The notes: generated by a model not told the origin, from the sequence alone. A stretch of 64,000 bases of DNA from Hyphomicrobiales bacterium (GCA_016185205.1 JACPOA010000017.1:1-64000), one strand, 5' to 3'. Counted from the first letter of the stretch, positions 27,588 through 37,330 are shown. Translations and numbers: made by a program.

Positions 27588-29006
27588 ATGAGTACGGTCG
27601 TCGCTGCAGCGGACGAAAAATTCAACACGCACGTGCCGGTGCTGATCGTCGGCGCTGGCGCCGCGGGACTGTGCGCCGCGCTGGCGGCAAAGGAGGCCGG
27701 CGTCGACGCGGTGGTTGTCGAACGCGATGCTGTGCCCATGGGTTCGACGGCGTTGTCGGCCGGGCTCATTCCTGCCGCGGGTACGCGGTTCCAGCGGGCC
27801 AAGGGCATCGCCGACAGCCCGCTGTTGCTCGCCGCCGACATCCAGCGCAAAGCGAAAGGCGAAGCCGATCCCGCTGTCGTTGAGGCCGTCGCCCAGGGCG
27901 CGGCTCCGCTGGTCGAGTGGCTGGCGCAACGTCACGGTTTACCGTTTGAGGTGGTCGACAACTTCAATTATCCCGGCCATTCGGCCATGCGCATGCACGG
28001 TCTGCCGAGCCGTACCGGCCTGGAGTTGATTGACCGGCTGCGCAATGCTGCCGAAGCGAACGACATTGTCATTCTCACGCGAAGCATCGTCGAGCGGCTT
28101 CTGGTGGATCCGGATGGTCGTATCCGTGGCGCGGACGTCGTTCACCGTGACGGTACGCGCGAATGCATCGGCTGCGATGCGCTGATCCTGGCTTGCAACG
28201 GTTTCGGTGGAAATCCCGAGCTCGTCGGTCGATTTATTCCGGAAATGGCGGATGCGCTTTATTTCGGTCATGCTGGCAATCGCGGCGACGCTATCACTTG
28301 GGGCGACGCGCTGGGCGCGCAACTTTCGCACCTTGGCGCCTATCAAGGTCACGGCTCGGTAGCGACGCCGCATAACATCTTGATCAGTTGGGCGGTAATT
28401 ATGCAGGGCGGCATCCAGATCAACGGCGAAGGCCGTCGATTCTGCGACGAGACGCGCGGCTACTCGGAGCAGGCCGCCGAAGTACTGCGACAGCCGGATA
28501 GATTTGTATGGAATGTTTTTGACGCACGGATCTCTGCGGTAGCGCGACAGTTCGAGGATTTTCGCAAGGCTGAAAGCGCCGGTGCGATCCTCACTGCGCA
28601 AAGTATTGCAGACCTCGCAAAGGCGATGAATGTTACCACAGCGACTTTTTCTGCCGAATGGAATGAGGTCGAAAACCTCAAGGCAGCCGGCGGCCGCGAT
28701 CGCTACGGCCGCGAATTTCTCGCGGAACAATCGTGCGAACCGCCGTATCATGCGGTCAGGGTGACCGGCGCGTTGTTTCATACACAAGGCGGACTTGCGG
28801 TCGATTCAGACGCCCGCGTTAGGCGCAAGGACGGAACAGGATTTCCTAACCTGTTCGCGGCCGGAGGTGCGGCAGCTGGTGTGTCGGGTTCGATTGCGGC
28901 GGGATATCTGTCTGGCAATGGTCTGTTGACCGCGACCGTTCTGGGCCAATTGGCGGGAAAGGCTGCGGCGAAGCAAATATCGCAGATCGGGCGGCTACGT
29001 TCTTAA
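27588..29006 (+). CDS. FAD-dependent oxidoreductase, fumarate reductase/KstD type
   Basis: A 472-residue flavoprotein. The dinucleotide fold is VPVLIVGAGAAGLCAALAAK near residues 15-34; ALILACNGFGGNPELVGRF near 200 and the C-terminal FAD contact FAAGGAAAGVSGSIAAGYLSG near 425-445 match the FAD_binding_2 family. No haem-binding or signal region is present, so a cytosolic enzyme reducing or desaturating an enoyl-type acid is likely. Starts at 27585 and 27588 are both possible behind a CGAGG box; upstream frame is not used. It is 61 bases from the amidohydrolase and probably acts in the same pathway. Confidence 0.85.
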   Translation: MSTVVAAADEKFNTHVPVLIVGAGAAGLCAALAAKEAGVDAVVVERDAVPMGSTALSAGLIPAAGTRFQRAKGIADSPLLLAADIQRKAKGEADPAVVEAVAQGAAPLVEWLAQRHGLPFEVVDNFNYPGHSAMRMHGLPSRTGLELIDRLRNAAEANDIVILTRSIVERLLVDPDGRIRGADVVHRDGTRECIGCDALILACNGFGGNPELVGRFIPEMADALYFGHAGNRGDAITWGDALGAQLSHLGAYQGHGSVATPHNILISWAVIMQGGIQINGEGRRFCDETRGYSEQAAEVLRQPDRFVWNVFDARISAVARQFEDFRKAESAGAILTAQSIADLAKAMNVTTATFSAEWNEVENLKAAGGRDRYGREFLAEQSCEPPYHAVRVTGALFHTQGGLAVDSDARVRRKDGTGFPNLFAAGGAAAGVSGSIAAGYLSGNGLLTATVLGQLAGKAAAKQISQIGRLRS

Positions 29007-29130
29007 GATGATCCGTCCGGCTTCCGTGCCCGGGGCTGCCTGGTCCGGGCCGCGGCGTATAGTTGGAAGGCCTTCCGGCGTGCACCGATGCGCGCGGGTA
29101 CGGACGGGGGCTCCGCGATCTCCTCAAAGC

Positions 29131-29531
29131 TTGTCCTTTCCGAAAATATGATCCGGAGTGGATTCGCGTTGTGAGCCAGAATCATCGCATCATTTTGATC
29201 GATGTTTGCGATCCTGCATGCGCTCGGAATATTCGTCGCCGGCCTGTTCTATAGCGCGACAATCAGGATGAGAACGGCGCGCCAACCTATCTGGTACGCG
29301 ACAATAACCATGCTTATGGGCATGTCTTTACGTCCCGGGTGAGGGCCATGGGTATCCGCGACCGACCAATCTCGCCTGGGTCGCCGTGGCAAAATGGCTA
29401 TGCAGAACGTCTGATCGGCACATTGCGTCGCGAGTGTCTGGACCTCCAACGATACGGAACCATCGCCACTACGCCCGTTCTGTCGGGACTGCATCATCGC
29501 TACGCGCGGATATGATTTTCGGAAAGGACAA
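29131..29531. mobile_element. Internally deleted insertion sequence with terminal inverted repeats
   Basis: The left end TTGTCCTTTCCGAAAAT (29131-29147) is repeated exactly in reverse complement at 29515-29531. The similarity continues imperfectly inward (ATGATCC versus CATATCC), giving ends of about 24 bp. Between them lies a truncated integrase-type transposase with an in-frame internal deletion. The whole unit is only 401 bp, so it is a non-autonomous, MITE-sized derivative. No convincing target-site duplication is seen next to the ends. Confidence 0.75.
29285..29515 (+). pseudogene. Integrase-type (DDE) transposase remnant
   Basis: In one frame the sequence reads TYLVRDNNHAYGHVF, RVRAMGIRDRPISPGSPWQN, GYAERLIGTLRRECLD and then jumps to PVLSGLHHRYARI before a TGA. 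The first part is the rve core after the second catalytic Asp, including the catalytic Glu region (NGYAERLIG); the last part is the usual C-terminus of these transposases. About 60 residues between the two parts and the whole N-terminal half are missing. The stop codon overlaps the right terminal repeat. Confidence 0.8.
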
Positions 29532-29722
29532 TGGGCGCGCCGGCGCGCGGGACCCGTCAGCGACCCTGAACGAAAGCCGGCAAGCACGACGAAAGTGTAG
29601 CCGCAGGTATTGATGGATTTTACCAATTTGCCGTCAGGACTGATATGTTGGCACTCTGGCGTCTTCATGAAATTTCGATAGTCTTGCCCTGGTCTTTGCC
29701 GAATTTACGTCGGAGATCTAAA

Positions 29723-30679
29723 TTGCATAAGTCACGCGAAATTCCGCGCATTGATGCCGGTCCGGACACCGTCCATTGGGGTTTCTTCGACGCCAAGTTG
29801 TTGCCGATTCTCACCATCGACAGCGGCGATCGTGTGACGATCTCGTCGGTATCGGGTACGCCCGAGCTGTTACCCCCGCCGCCTTTCAAAATCCCGCCGG
29901 CCTTGCCCGCCATTCATGCCGCCAATGGCCCGCAACGTTTCTTCGGTCATATGTGCACCGGGCCGGTCGCGGTGCGGGGAGCAAAAGCCGGGCAGACTTT
30001 GCAGGTCGATATCGAGGCGATCGATCTGCATTACGACTGGGGCTATAACGTCATTCGTCCGCTCGCCGGCGCATTGCCGGACGATTTTCCGGACTACCGG
30101 GCGATCCACATCGCGCTCGATAATGCCAGCATGACGGGACGGCTGCCCTGGGGTCAGGAAATTCCTTTACGGCCTTTTTTCGGGGTTATGGCAGTGGCGC
30201 CGCCAGAAAGTTGGGGCCGGATACCGACCCCGCCGCCACGCCGCAATGGCGGCAATCTTGACAACAAGGAGCTGGTCGCTGGAACGACGCTGTATCTTCC
30301 CATCTTTACCGATGGTGCGCTTTTCTCCGTGGGCGATGGACATGGCGCGCAGGGCGATGGCGAAGTCTGTGTCACTGCGATCGAAACGGGGCTTGTCGGC
30401 ATCTTTCGTCTGACCGTTCGCGACGACATGCAACTCGAATGGCCGCTTGCCGAGACACCCACGCACATGATCACCATGGCGTTCGACCCCGATCTCGACG
30501 ATTGCGTGGTGATCGCGCTGCGGCAGATGATCGATCTGGTTTGCGCGCGCGCAGGCCTCGACCGCTACCAAGCCTATGCCTTGCTGAGCCTTACTGCCGA
30601 TCTCCGCGTTACGCAGGTGGTGAACGGCAACAAGGGCATTCACGTCATGCTGGACAAGCGTTATTTAACGCATGCCTGA
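29723..30679 (+). CDS. Acetamidase/formamidase family protein
   Basis: A 318-residue FmdA/AmdA-family amidase. The family signature FSVGDGHGAQGDGEVCVTAI lies near residue 195-214, and KIPPALPAIHAANGPQRFFG and RTHMITMAFDPDLDDCVV-like segments are in their usual places. It hydrolyses formamide or acetamide-type compounds to ammonia and the acid. The start is set at TTG 29723 because GGAG lies seven bases upstream and the resulting length suits the family. A longer frame from 29645 adds unrelated residues. It follows the IS remnant and may supply the deamination step of the neighbouring pathway. Confidence 0.85.
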   Translation: MHKSREIPRIDAGPDTVHWGFFDAKLLPILTIDSGDRVTISSVSGTPELLPPPPFKIPPALPAIHAANGPQRFFGHMCTGPVAVRGAKAGQTLQVDIEAIDLHYDWGYNVIRPLAGALPDDFPDYRAIHIALDNASMTGRLPWGQEIPLRPFFGVMAVAPPESWGRIPTPPPRRNGGNLDNKELVAGTTLYLPIFTDGALFSVGDGHGAQGDGEVCVTAIETGLVGIFRLTVRDDMQLEWPLAETPTHMITMAFDPDLDDCVVIALRQMIDLVCARAGLDRYQAYALLSLTADLRVTQVVNGNKGIHVMLDKRYLTHA

Positions 30680-30696
30680 TCAGACCAAACGATGAC

Positions 30697-32505
30697 TCAC
30701 TTTCGCCGCTTCGGTTTGACCGCGCGCTTCGCCGATTTGCCAGTGCGAACCTTTGCCGCCTTGGCGGGAATGATCGGCAGCAACACGAAGTTTTCCTGCC
30801 CACCGCCGAGATGAATCGTGGTCTTGCCGCTATAGATCGCCACTGGCCGATCGCGCGGATCATCGTGCAGGAACGGGCCGTTGCCGGTAAACTCGTTCTT
30901 CATATTGGAGAGCTTGCCACCCGAACCGCCGGGATAGACATAATCGCGCCCGCGCACGCTCAAAGCCACGCGATGGCCTTTCGGTACCACGATGCAGGTC
31001 GGGATGATTTCGATATCGAGTTCATAGACTTGGCCGGGCTTGAGCGGCTGCTTTTCGTCGTGGGCGTGATAAGGACGGAACGGCAAGGTCAGTTTCTTGT
31101 CGAGCTTGCGATGCGAGGCGCGCAGCCAGCCTTGCCCGATCGCCGTGTGTGGGTCGAGCGCGCCCTGGAACACGACTTCTTTCATGTCAGGCGCGAATAC
31201 CCGCAGCACAAGGAAGATATCGGCGTCTTCGGTCGACGATGAGATGCGCAGCTTGGCGGCCACCGGGCCTGTGATCTCGGTCGCCTCCTTCATCGGCTCG
31301 GTGAGGAAGGTGACACCGTCGCCGGCCGCCTCGAAGGTCACCGCCGCCGAACCCTTAGGTGCGTCGGTTACTAGCTTCTGGCTGTCAGTTGCCAAATGGA
31401 ACTTGGTCCATTGGGTACTCGGAAGCGGCCAATTGTCCTCGTGTCGAATGACGAATTTCTCGCCTGGATGACGAATGTTCAGTTGCACCCGCGGCTGCTT
31501 GTCCCAGCCGTTCTTCTCGCCCTTGAGGAAATAGCCGAAGAACCTCTTCTGCAGGTTGACGCCGTAGTCGGTGTAGTAATGTGTCCAGTGCTCGATGCCG
31601 TGCACTTCGAGCCATTTCTGTTTCGATGCCGATCGGAAGAAGCCCTCGAAATTGCCGCGTGGGTGCAACGGCTGGCCGCCCCAGTTCGCGGCCGAGAGCA
31701 GCGGTACCTTGACCTTCGACCAGTCCGGACGCATCGCCTTGTAGAAATCGTCGTCCAGTGGATGCGCGAAGTAGGTCTTGCCGAGATCGTAGCGATTGGC
31801 CCCCATCTCTTCCGCGGTGAGCGTCTCAGGGCCTGACACCCAGTCGCCATTCATGCGGCTGCGGTGGCCATTGATACCCAGGCCGTACTGGACGGTCTTG
31901 ACCTGCATGTCGTACCAGTTTTGCGCGAACGTGTTGTAGATGCCGCCGTTGTGGCTGAGCTCGCGATAGAAGTCGGCAAAGCCCTCCCAGACACAGATGG
32001 CGGCAAGATGCTTCGGCTGCAGGCTCGCGACCTGCCATTGGTTGATGGCGTAGTAGGAGATGCCGCTCAGACCAACCTTGCCGTTAGACCACGGCTGCAC
32101 GCCCGCCCACTCGATGCAATTGTAAAAGTCTTTGGTCTCGCGCGGCGACCAGTGCTCCACGTAGCCGGGCGAACGGCCGCAGCCGCGCGAATCGACGCGC
32201 ACACACACATAGCCGTCCGGCACCCACTTTTCCGGGTCACAGATTTCCCAGCTCTGATACTTGTTGCTCGAACCGGCCATCACGTCCGGCTGCTTCTCCT
32301 CTATGCGCTTCCAGGCGGTCTTGTAGCCGTCTTCGAAATGCAGCCACTTGCCGTAAGGGCCGTGGCTGAGGAGCACCGGATAGCGGCCTTTCTTGATCGG
32401 CCGGAACACGTCGCATCGCAACACCAACCCGTCGTCCATCGTGATCGGCATGTCCCAATCGATCCGCATGCCGTCGCGGATTTCGCTGACCTCACGATAG
32501 CTCAT
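30697..32505 (-). CDS. CocE/NonD-family alpha/beta hydrolase, copy 1
   Basis: A 602-residue X-Pro dipeptidyl-peptidase (S15)-like hydrolase. The start MSYREVSEIRDGMRIDWDMP at 32505 follows a GGAG box. The catalytic domain includes DSRGCGRSPGYVEHWSPRE near 105-122 and the nucleophile Ser near 150 in GISYYAINQW. A jelly-roll C-terminal domain (PepX_C) spans roughly 370-575. A basic tail (KTGKSAKRAVKPKRRK-like) ends the chain. The family covers cocaine esterase, glutaryl acylases and peptidases, so ester or amide hydrolysis is expected. It is the last gene of an operon that encodes an ABC importer and a very similar second hydrolase. Confidence 0.87.
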   Translation of the reverse strand: MSYREVSEIRDGMRIDWDMPITMDDGLVLRCDVFRPIKKGRYPVLLSHGPYGKWLHFEDGYKTAWKRIEEKQPDVMAGSSNKYQSWEICDPEKWVPDGYVCVRVDSRGCGRSPGYVEHWSPRETKDFYNCIEWAGVQPWSNGKVGLSGISYYAINQWQVASLQPKHLAAICVWEGFADFYRELSHNGGIYNTFAQNWYDMQVKTVQYGLGINGHRSRMNGDWVSGPETLTAEEMGANRYDLGKTYFAHPLDDDFYKAMRPDWSKVKVPLLSAANWGGQPLHPRGNFEGFFRSASKQKWLEVHGIEHWTHYYTDYGVNLQKRFFGYFLKGEKNGWDKQPRVQLNIRHPGEKFVIRHEDNWPLPSTQWTKFHLATDSQKLVTDAPKGSAAVTFEAAGDGVTFLTEPMKEATEITGPVAAKLRISSSTEDADIFLVLRVFAPDMKEVVFQGALDPHTAIGQGWLRASHRKLDKKLTLPFRPYHAHDEKQPLKPGQVYELDIEIIPTCIVVPKGHRVALSVRGRDYVYPGGSGGKLSNMKNEFTGNGPFLHDDPRDRPVAIYSGKTTIHLGGGQENFVLLPIIPAKAAKVRTGKSAKRAVKPKRRK

Positions 32506-32539
32506 GATTTTCTCACTCCTGGAAATTGCCTTCGGACAT

Positions 32540-34294
32540 TCAATTTTTGGGAATAACCGGCAGCAGGACATAGGCCTGCCGATTGGGCCCGGCGTGCAGC
32601 GTCACATCCCCGCCGAACACCGCCGGCGGTCGGTCGCGTGGGTCGTCATGCGTGAAGACTGCGCAGCCGGTCCACACTTTGCCCAGTGTTTCCAGCCCGG
32701 CGCCGGGCTCGCCCGGAAAGACGTAGTCGGTGCCACGCACGGACAGCGCAAGCCGATAGCCCTTCGGGAGCACGATGCAGGTCGGCCATACTTCGATATC
32801 GACCTCGTAGACTTGGCCGGGCTTGAGCTTCTGCTCCTCGTCATGCGTGTGATACGGCCGGTACGGCAGTGTGAGCTTCGGGTCGAGCTTGCGGTGCGAG
32901 CAGCGCAGCCAGCCTTGCGCGATTGGTGTATGGGCATCGAGCGCGCCCTGGAAGGTGACCTCCTTGAGGTCCGGCGCGAATGCGCGCACCACCAGAAACA
33001 GATCGGCGTCTTCGGTCGCCGACGACACCCACAGCTTTGCCGCGATAGGCCCGGTCAACTCGGTGTCGTGTTCGAGCGGCTCGGTCAGGAACGTGACGCC
33101 TTCGCCTAAACCGGCGTAAGTGACGGCACTTTGTGAGTTCTGCGTTGCAGTCGACGTCGTCATATCGCCTGGATGGATGTAGAACTTGGTCCATTGTGTG
33201 CGGGCGAGCGGCCATTCGTTCTCACTCCGCTCGACGAATTTCTCGCCGGGATGGCGCACTTGCAGTTGCACCTTCGGCTGCTTGACCCAGCCAGAGTCAT
33301 CGCCTTTGAGGAAGCGTCCGAAGAACCGCTTCTGCAGATCGAGACCGTAGTTCGTGTAGAAATGTGTCCAATGCTCGATGCCATGTACTTCGAGCCACTT
33401 GTTATCCGACGCAGAGCGCACGAAGCCTTCGAAATTGCCACGCGGATGCAGGCCTTGCCCGCCCCAATTGGCCGAGGAGAGCAGCGGGACCTTCACCTTG
33501 CTCCAGTCGGGCATGCGGGACTGCCAGTACTCGTCGGTATCGAGCTTGCGGGAGATGCAGTCTTCGTAAAAATCGCGACGATTTTCGCCGAGTTGCTCTT
33601 CCGATAAGGTCTCCGGCCCCGAAACCCAGTCGCCGGTCATGCGGCTCTTGAACCCGCGCTTGCCGCGCCCGTTCTGCACGGTATAGACCTGCGCCTTCGA
33701 CCAGTCTTGCGCGAAGCCGCGGCAGAAAATGCCGCCATGATGCGCCATGTCGCGGTAGAAATCGGCAGCGCCCTCCCAGATGCAAATCGCAGCGAGATGC
33801 TTGGGCTGTAGCGCAGCCGTCTGCCATTGATTCTCGGCATAATAGGAGATGCCGTTGAGGCCGACCTTGCCGTTCGACCAGGTTTGTATGCCGGCCCAGT
33901 CGACGCATTGCGCCAGATCCTTTGCCTCGCGCAGCGACCAGATGTCGATAACGCCAGGCGAGCGCCCCGCCCCGCGGCTGTCGACACGGATACAAACGTA
34001 GCCGTCCGGCACCCATTTTTCCGGATCGACCACCTCCCAGCACTGGTACTTGTTGGTCGAGCCGGTCGGCACGTCCGGCTGGTCGGCGCACATGCGTCGC
34101 CACTGGTCAGTGTAGAGATCCTCGAAGTGGAGCCATTTGCCGTATGGCCCATAAGTCATGATCACCGGATACTTGCCGTCGGCGATCGGCCGATAGATGT
34201 CGCATCGCAACACCAGGCCGTCCTCCATCGCGATCGGCATATCCCAATCGATCCGCATCCCATCGCGGATTTCGGTTTTCTCGCGGTAATCCAT
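32540..34294 (-). CDS. CocE/NonD-family alpha/beta hydrolase, copy 2
   Basis: A 584-residue paralogue of the downstream hydrolase. Both start with nearly the same EIRDGMRIDWDMPI block and share KYPV-YGPYGKWLHFED-type stretches, the DSRGAGRSPG loop near 105 and the nucleophile in GISYYAENQW near 150. The C-terminal PepX_C-like domain is also conserved (PGQVYEVDIEVWPTCIVLPK). The tandem pair suggests a gene duplication with divergence in substrate range. Thirty-four bases separate it from copy 1, and it lies 32 bases after the ABC ATPase gene. Confidence 0.87.
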   Translation of the reverse strand: MDYREKTEIRDGMRIDWDMPIAMEDGLVLRCDIYRPIADGKYPVIMTYGPYGKWLHFEDLYTDQWRRMCADQPDVPTGSTNKYQCWEVVDPEKWVPDGYVCIRVDSRGAGRSPGVIDIWSLREAKDLAQCVDWAGIQTWSNGKVGLNGISYYAENQWQTAALQPKHLAAICIWEGAADFYRDMAHHGGIFCRGFAQDWSKAQVYTVQNGRGKRGFKSRMTGDWVSGPETLSEEQLGENRRDFYEDCISRKLDTDEYWQSRMPDWSKVKVPLLSSANWGGQGLHPRGNFEGFVRSASDNKWLEVHGIEHWTHFYTNYGLDLQKRFFGRFLKGDDSGWVKQPKVQLQVRHPGEKFVERSENEWPLARTQWTKFYIHPGDMTTSTATQNSQSAVTYAGLGEGVTFLTEPLEHDTELTGPIAAKLWVSSATEDADLFLVVRAFAPDLKEVTFQGALDAHTPIAQGWLRCSHRKLDPKLTLPYRPYHTHDEEQKLKPGQVYEVDIEVWPTCIVLPKGYRLALSVRGTDYVFPGEPGAGLETLGKVWTGCAVFTHDDPRDRPPAVFGGDVTLHAGPNRQAYVLLPVIPKN

Positions 34295-34326
34295 GGGTTC
34301 CTCGAGGTTTCGTTTGAATTCGTTGG

Positions 34327-35415
34327 TTATTTGGCGTTTCCGATCCGCTGTCCTTTGTCGTCGAACAGATAGATGCGGCGCTGGTCCAAGGAAAGCGCGA
34401 TGCGTTCACCGACCTTGATGTCGGCCATGTCGAGGCCCTCGGTGACGGCGACGAATGCTCGCTCGGTACCCGAGTCGAAATAGAGTAGCGTATCCTTGCC
34501 GAGCGGTTCGACCAGTCGCACCGGAAGCTCGACGTCGCCTTTGCCGTCGCGCGTGACGGCCACGTGCTCGGGCCGGATGCCAAGCGTGGTCGCGCCGGGT
34601 TTTGCTGTCCTAAAGTGTTTGGGCAGCGCTACCTCGAAGCGGGCCGAGCGAAAACGACTGGCCGAGCTCTCTTGCAAGACCTCGCCGGCGACCAGGTTCA
34701 TTGACGGCGAGCCGAAGAAATCGGCGACGAAATAATTGACCGGATTTGAATAGATCTCCATCGGCGACCCCGTCTGTACGATTTCACCCGCGCGCATGAC
34801 GACGATGCGGTCGGCGAGCGTCATCGCTTCCTCTTGATCGTGCGTGACGTAAATAAAGGTGCGCTTGAGCGCCTCGTGCAGCCGGTCGCATTCTGCGCGC
34901 AGCTCGCGCCTGAGTTTTGCATCAAGGCTCGACAGCGGCTCGTCGAGCAGGAACGTGGATGGGTTGGTCACCAAAGTGCGGGCCAGCGCGACGCGTTGCG
35001 TTTCGCCGCCCGAGCATTGCGCAGGCATTTTGTCGAGGAGGTGTGAGATGTGCACCATCTCGGCCACTTCGCGCACGCGCTGAGCACGTTCTGCGGGCGG
35101 CACCTTCTTCATACGCAGACCAAACTCGATGTTCTGCCTGATTGTCTTGTGCGGAAATAGGGCATGGGTCTGGAACACCATGCCGAGACCGCGGTCGCGC
35201 GGTTCGAGATCGTTGACGACGCGGTCGCCAATGCGGATTTCCCCGGATGTGGGGTCCTCGAAGCCCGCGATCATTCGCAGTGTCGTTGTCTTTCCGCAGC
35301 CGGACGGCCCGACAAAGACGACGAATTCGCCATCCTCAATGGTGATGTTCAGGGTTTTTACCGCTACGACGGCGCCGAACGACTTGGTCAGATTGCATAG
35401 TTCGATGCGGGCCAC
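34327..35415 (-). CDS. Sugar-type (CUT1/UgpC-MalK) ABC transporter ATPase
   Basis: A 362-residue ATPase starting at GTG 35415 behind a GGAG box; longer frame upstream is read-through of the permease region. Walker A GPSGCGKTTTL, Q-loop MVFQTHALFPHKT, signature QCSGGETQRVALARTL (a C replaces the first L of LSGGQ) and Walker B STFLLDEPLSSLDAKLR are present. A TOBE-type regulatory domain follows from ~245, with LGIRPEHVAV and RRIYLFD. It energises import by the two permeases encoded just upstream. Confidence 0.92.
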   Translation of the reverse strand: MARIELCNLTKSFGAVVAVKTLNITIEDGEFVVFVGPSGCGKTTTLRMIAGFEDPTSGEIRIGDRVVNDLEPRDRGLGMVFQTHALFPHKTIRQNIEFGLRMKKVPPAERAQRVREVAEMVHISHLLDKMPAQCSGGETQRVALARTLVTNPSTFLLDEPLSSLDAKLRRELRAECDRLHEALKRTFIYVTHDQEEAMTLADRIVVMRAGEIVQTGSPMEIYSNPVNYFVADFFGSPSMNLVAGEVLQESSASRFRSARFEVALPKHFRTAKPGATTLGIRPEHVAVTRDGKGDVELPVRLVEPLGKDTLLYFDSGTERAFVAVTEGLDMADIKVGERIALSLDQRRIYLFDDKGQRIGNAK

Positions 35416-35417
35416 GT

Positions 35418-36293
35418 CTATCTCCGTACCATTCCGAAGCTGAAGCCGCGCGCCAGATGTTTGCGGATGATGAGACCGGCGATCATCAGCGGAATGGTAA
35501 TGCCGACTGCGAGCGCCGCCTGACGGCCATAGACCCGGCCTTCCGTGCTGCCCTGGTATTTCGACAGTTCGATCGGCAGCGTTGAGACCTGTGTCTTGGT
35601 GATGATGAGCGCCAGGAGATACTCGCTCCAGGTCAGGATCAGGATGAACAGGAAGGTCGCGACCAGGCCGGAGCGGACCAGCGGCAGCACGATCTCGAAC
35701 ACCGTGCGCCAGCGCGAGGCGCCGAGAATTTCCGCCGCCTGCTCGATCTCGCGCGGCACCTCGTCGATGAAACTCTTCATCATCCACACCGCATAGGGCA
35801 GGCTGGTGATGAAATAGATCATGATCAGCCCGGTCATCGTGTCGAGCAGGCCGATCGCCGAGTAGTACAGCGACAGCGGCGCCACCACCACGATCGGCGG
35901 GATCATGCGCAGCATCAGCAGTTGGAACATGCGCACTTCCGACAGGATGCGGTAGCGCGAGACGCCGTAGGCGATGACCGAACCGAACAGCACGGCAAGA
36001 AAAGTCGAGATCGACGCGATGACGGTCGAGTTGCCTAGCGATATAAACGGTTTCTGCGACGATATGGAGTATTGGGTCGTGGTATATTCCTCCGCGCCAA
36101 ACCAGACATTGAGATAGTTCGAAAGAGTTGGCGGGTCCGGGAAATAGACCGGCGGCCAGGAAAACCACTGGGTGTCCGGCTTGAACGAGGTCGAGACCAT
36201 CCAATAGATCGGGAAGAACGCAACCAGCGTCCACAGGCTCAGCACGACGTAGCGCAGCACCGCACTCAACCGCCGTCGTTGCGACTTCCTCAT
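35418..36293 (-). CDS. ABC transporter permease, CUT1 type (MalG-like)
   Basis: A 291-residue permease with six spans. The EAA loop is EIEQAAEILGASRWRTVFEI near residues 185-205, followed by LPLVRSGLVATFLFILILTW. The start ATG overlaps the stop of the preceding permease by one base (TGATG), and its stop lies two bases before the ATPase start. MalG-like position and size fit the second membrane subunit of a carbohydrate-type importer. Confidence 0.9.
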   Translation of the reverse strand: MRKSQRRRLSAVLRYVVLSLWTLVAFFPIYWMVSTSFKPDTQWFSWPPVYFPDPPTLSNYLNVWFGAEEYTTTQYSISSQKPFISLGNSTVIASISTFLAVLFGSVIAYGVSRYRILSEVRMFQLLMLRMIPPIVVVAPLSLYYSAIGLLDTMTGLIMIYFITSLPYAVWMMKSFIDEVPREIEQAAEILGASRWRTVFEIVLPLVRSGLVATFLFILILTWSEYLLALIITKTQVSTLPIELSKYQGSTEGRVYGRQAALAVGITIPLMIAGLIIRKHLARGFSFGMVRR

Positions 36294-37285
36294 CACGCGA
36301 GCTCCTGCGGTCTGGCCGCGGCTTTCGCATACATCGTGTCGAGCGACCGTTTCTCCCGCCGCAGCAGGCGGATCGCAAACAGTACAATAACGACCATCAA
36401 GAGCATCACGATGTAGGACATCGCCGCGCCCTTGGAGATCTGGAAATACTGCCAGGTGGTAAGAAAGATGTAGACCGGCAGCGTCTCGGTCGCGGTTCCG
36501 GGGCCGCCTTGCAGCAAGGCCCAGGTCTTGGGGAACTCGGCCATCGCTTCCAGGAAGCGAAGCACCAGCGCCAGGAAGATCACCGGCCGCAGCAGCGGGA
36601 GTTGCACCTCCCAGAATATGCGCCATTTCGAAGCGCCGAGGATTTCCGCCGCCTCGATCGGCTCCTTTGGAATGGCCGTTAAGCCCGCCAGCATGATGAT
36701 GAAGGAGAATGGCGCCCAATTCCAAATCTCCAGCAGCATCACGGTCGGCAGCGCGATGTGGGGATTGGTGAGCCACGCGGGCTTGAACTCGATGCCGATG
36801 ATGCGGGTGATGAGGTCGTTGAGCGGCCCGCTCTGGTACAGCATCATCTCCGCCGTGTAGGCGACGACCACCGGCACGGTCAGCATCGGCAGGATGAAGA
36901 TGATGTAATAGAACGCCTGGCCGCGAAACGGCTTGTACATGAGATAGGCGAGTGCGAATCCAATCAGAAAGCAGCCGATGGTCGAGCCGGTGGCGAACGA
37001 GAGCGAGCGCACCACGGCCCAGCCGAAGCGCGGATCGGTCAGCACTTCCTGGAAAAGCTCCAGGCCGACATATTCGGCGTCCCACCAAGTGCCGAGATAG
37101 ACCGTCCATTGGTGGAGCGAGAAGTAGAGCTGCAGGAACAGCACCGGCATCAGCACAAAAACGAGCAGCGCGATCAACGGGCCGAGGATCGACCAGCGGA
37201 AGCGCGTGATCGCGCGCCGCCGCGAGAGCTCGCGCGTCGAGGGCAGGGCTTGGACTTGCGCGGCCGGAACGGCGGCGACGCTCAT
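36293..37285 (-). CDS. ABC transporter permease, CUT1 type (MalF-like)
   Basis: A 330-residue permease with a long cytosolic N-terminus and six spans. The EAA loop is EPIEAAEILGASKWRIFWEV near residues 208-227. It forms the heterodimeric channel with the MalG-like subunit. The gene follows the binding-protein gene after an intercistronic hairpin. Confidence 0.9.
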   Translation of the reverse strand: MSVAAVPAAQVQALPSTRELSRRRAITRFRWSILGPLIALLVFVLMPVLFLQLYFSLHQWTVYLGTWWDAEYVGLELFQEVLTDPRFGWAVVRSLSFATGSTIGCFLIGFALAYLMYKPFRGQAFYYIIFILPMLTVPVVVAYTAEMMLYQSGPLNDLITRIIGIEFKPAWLTNPHIALPTVMLLEIWNWAPFSFIIMLAGLTAIPKEPIEAAEILGASKWRIFWEVQLPLLRPVIFLALVLRFLEAMAEFPKTWALLQGGPGTATETLPVYIFLTTWQYFQISKGAAMSYIVMLLMVVIVLFAIRLLRREKRSLDTMYAKAAARPQELA

Positions 37286-37307
37286 GAGTCGGCTCCGGCG
37301 GGCAGAC

Positions 37308-37330
37308 CGGACGGGCTCATGGCCCGTCCG
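37308..37330 (-). terminator. Intercistronic hairpin between SBP and permease genes
   Basis: A perfect 9-bp stem (CGGACGGGC / GCCCGTCCG) with a five-base loop follows the SBP stop on the minus strand. No T-tract follows, so it more likely stabilises the SBP mRNA or pauses polymerase than terminates fully. Confidence 0.55.

Noticed and set aside
28940-29130. Possible coding remnant between the flavoprotein and the IS relic
   Set aside because: All frames are short and random-looking; no transposase or enzyme motif was found there.
34327-36387. A 686-codon frame covering the ABC ATPase and much of the upstream permease
   Set aside because: The first ~320 codons are the wrong frame of a clear permease gene. 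The real ATPase starts at GTG 35415 with its own ribosome binding site.
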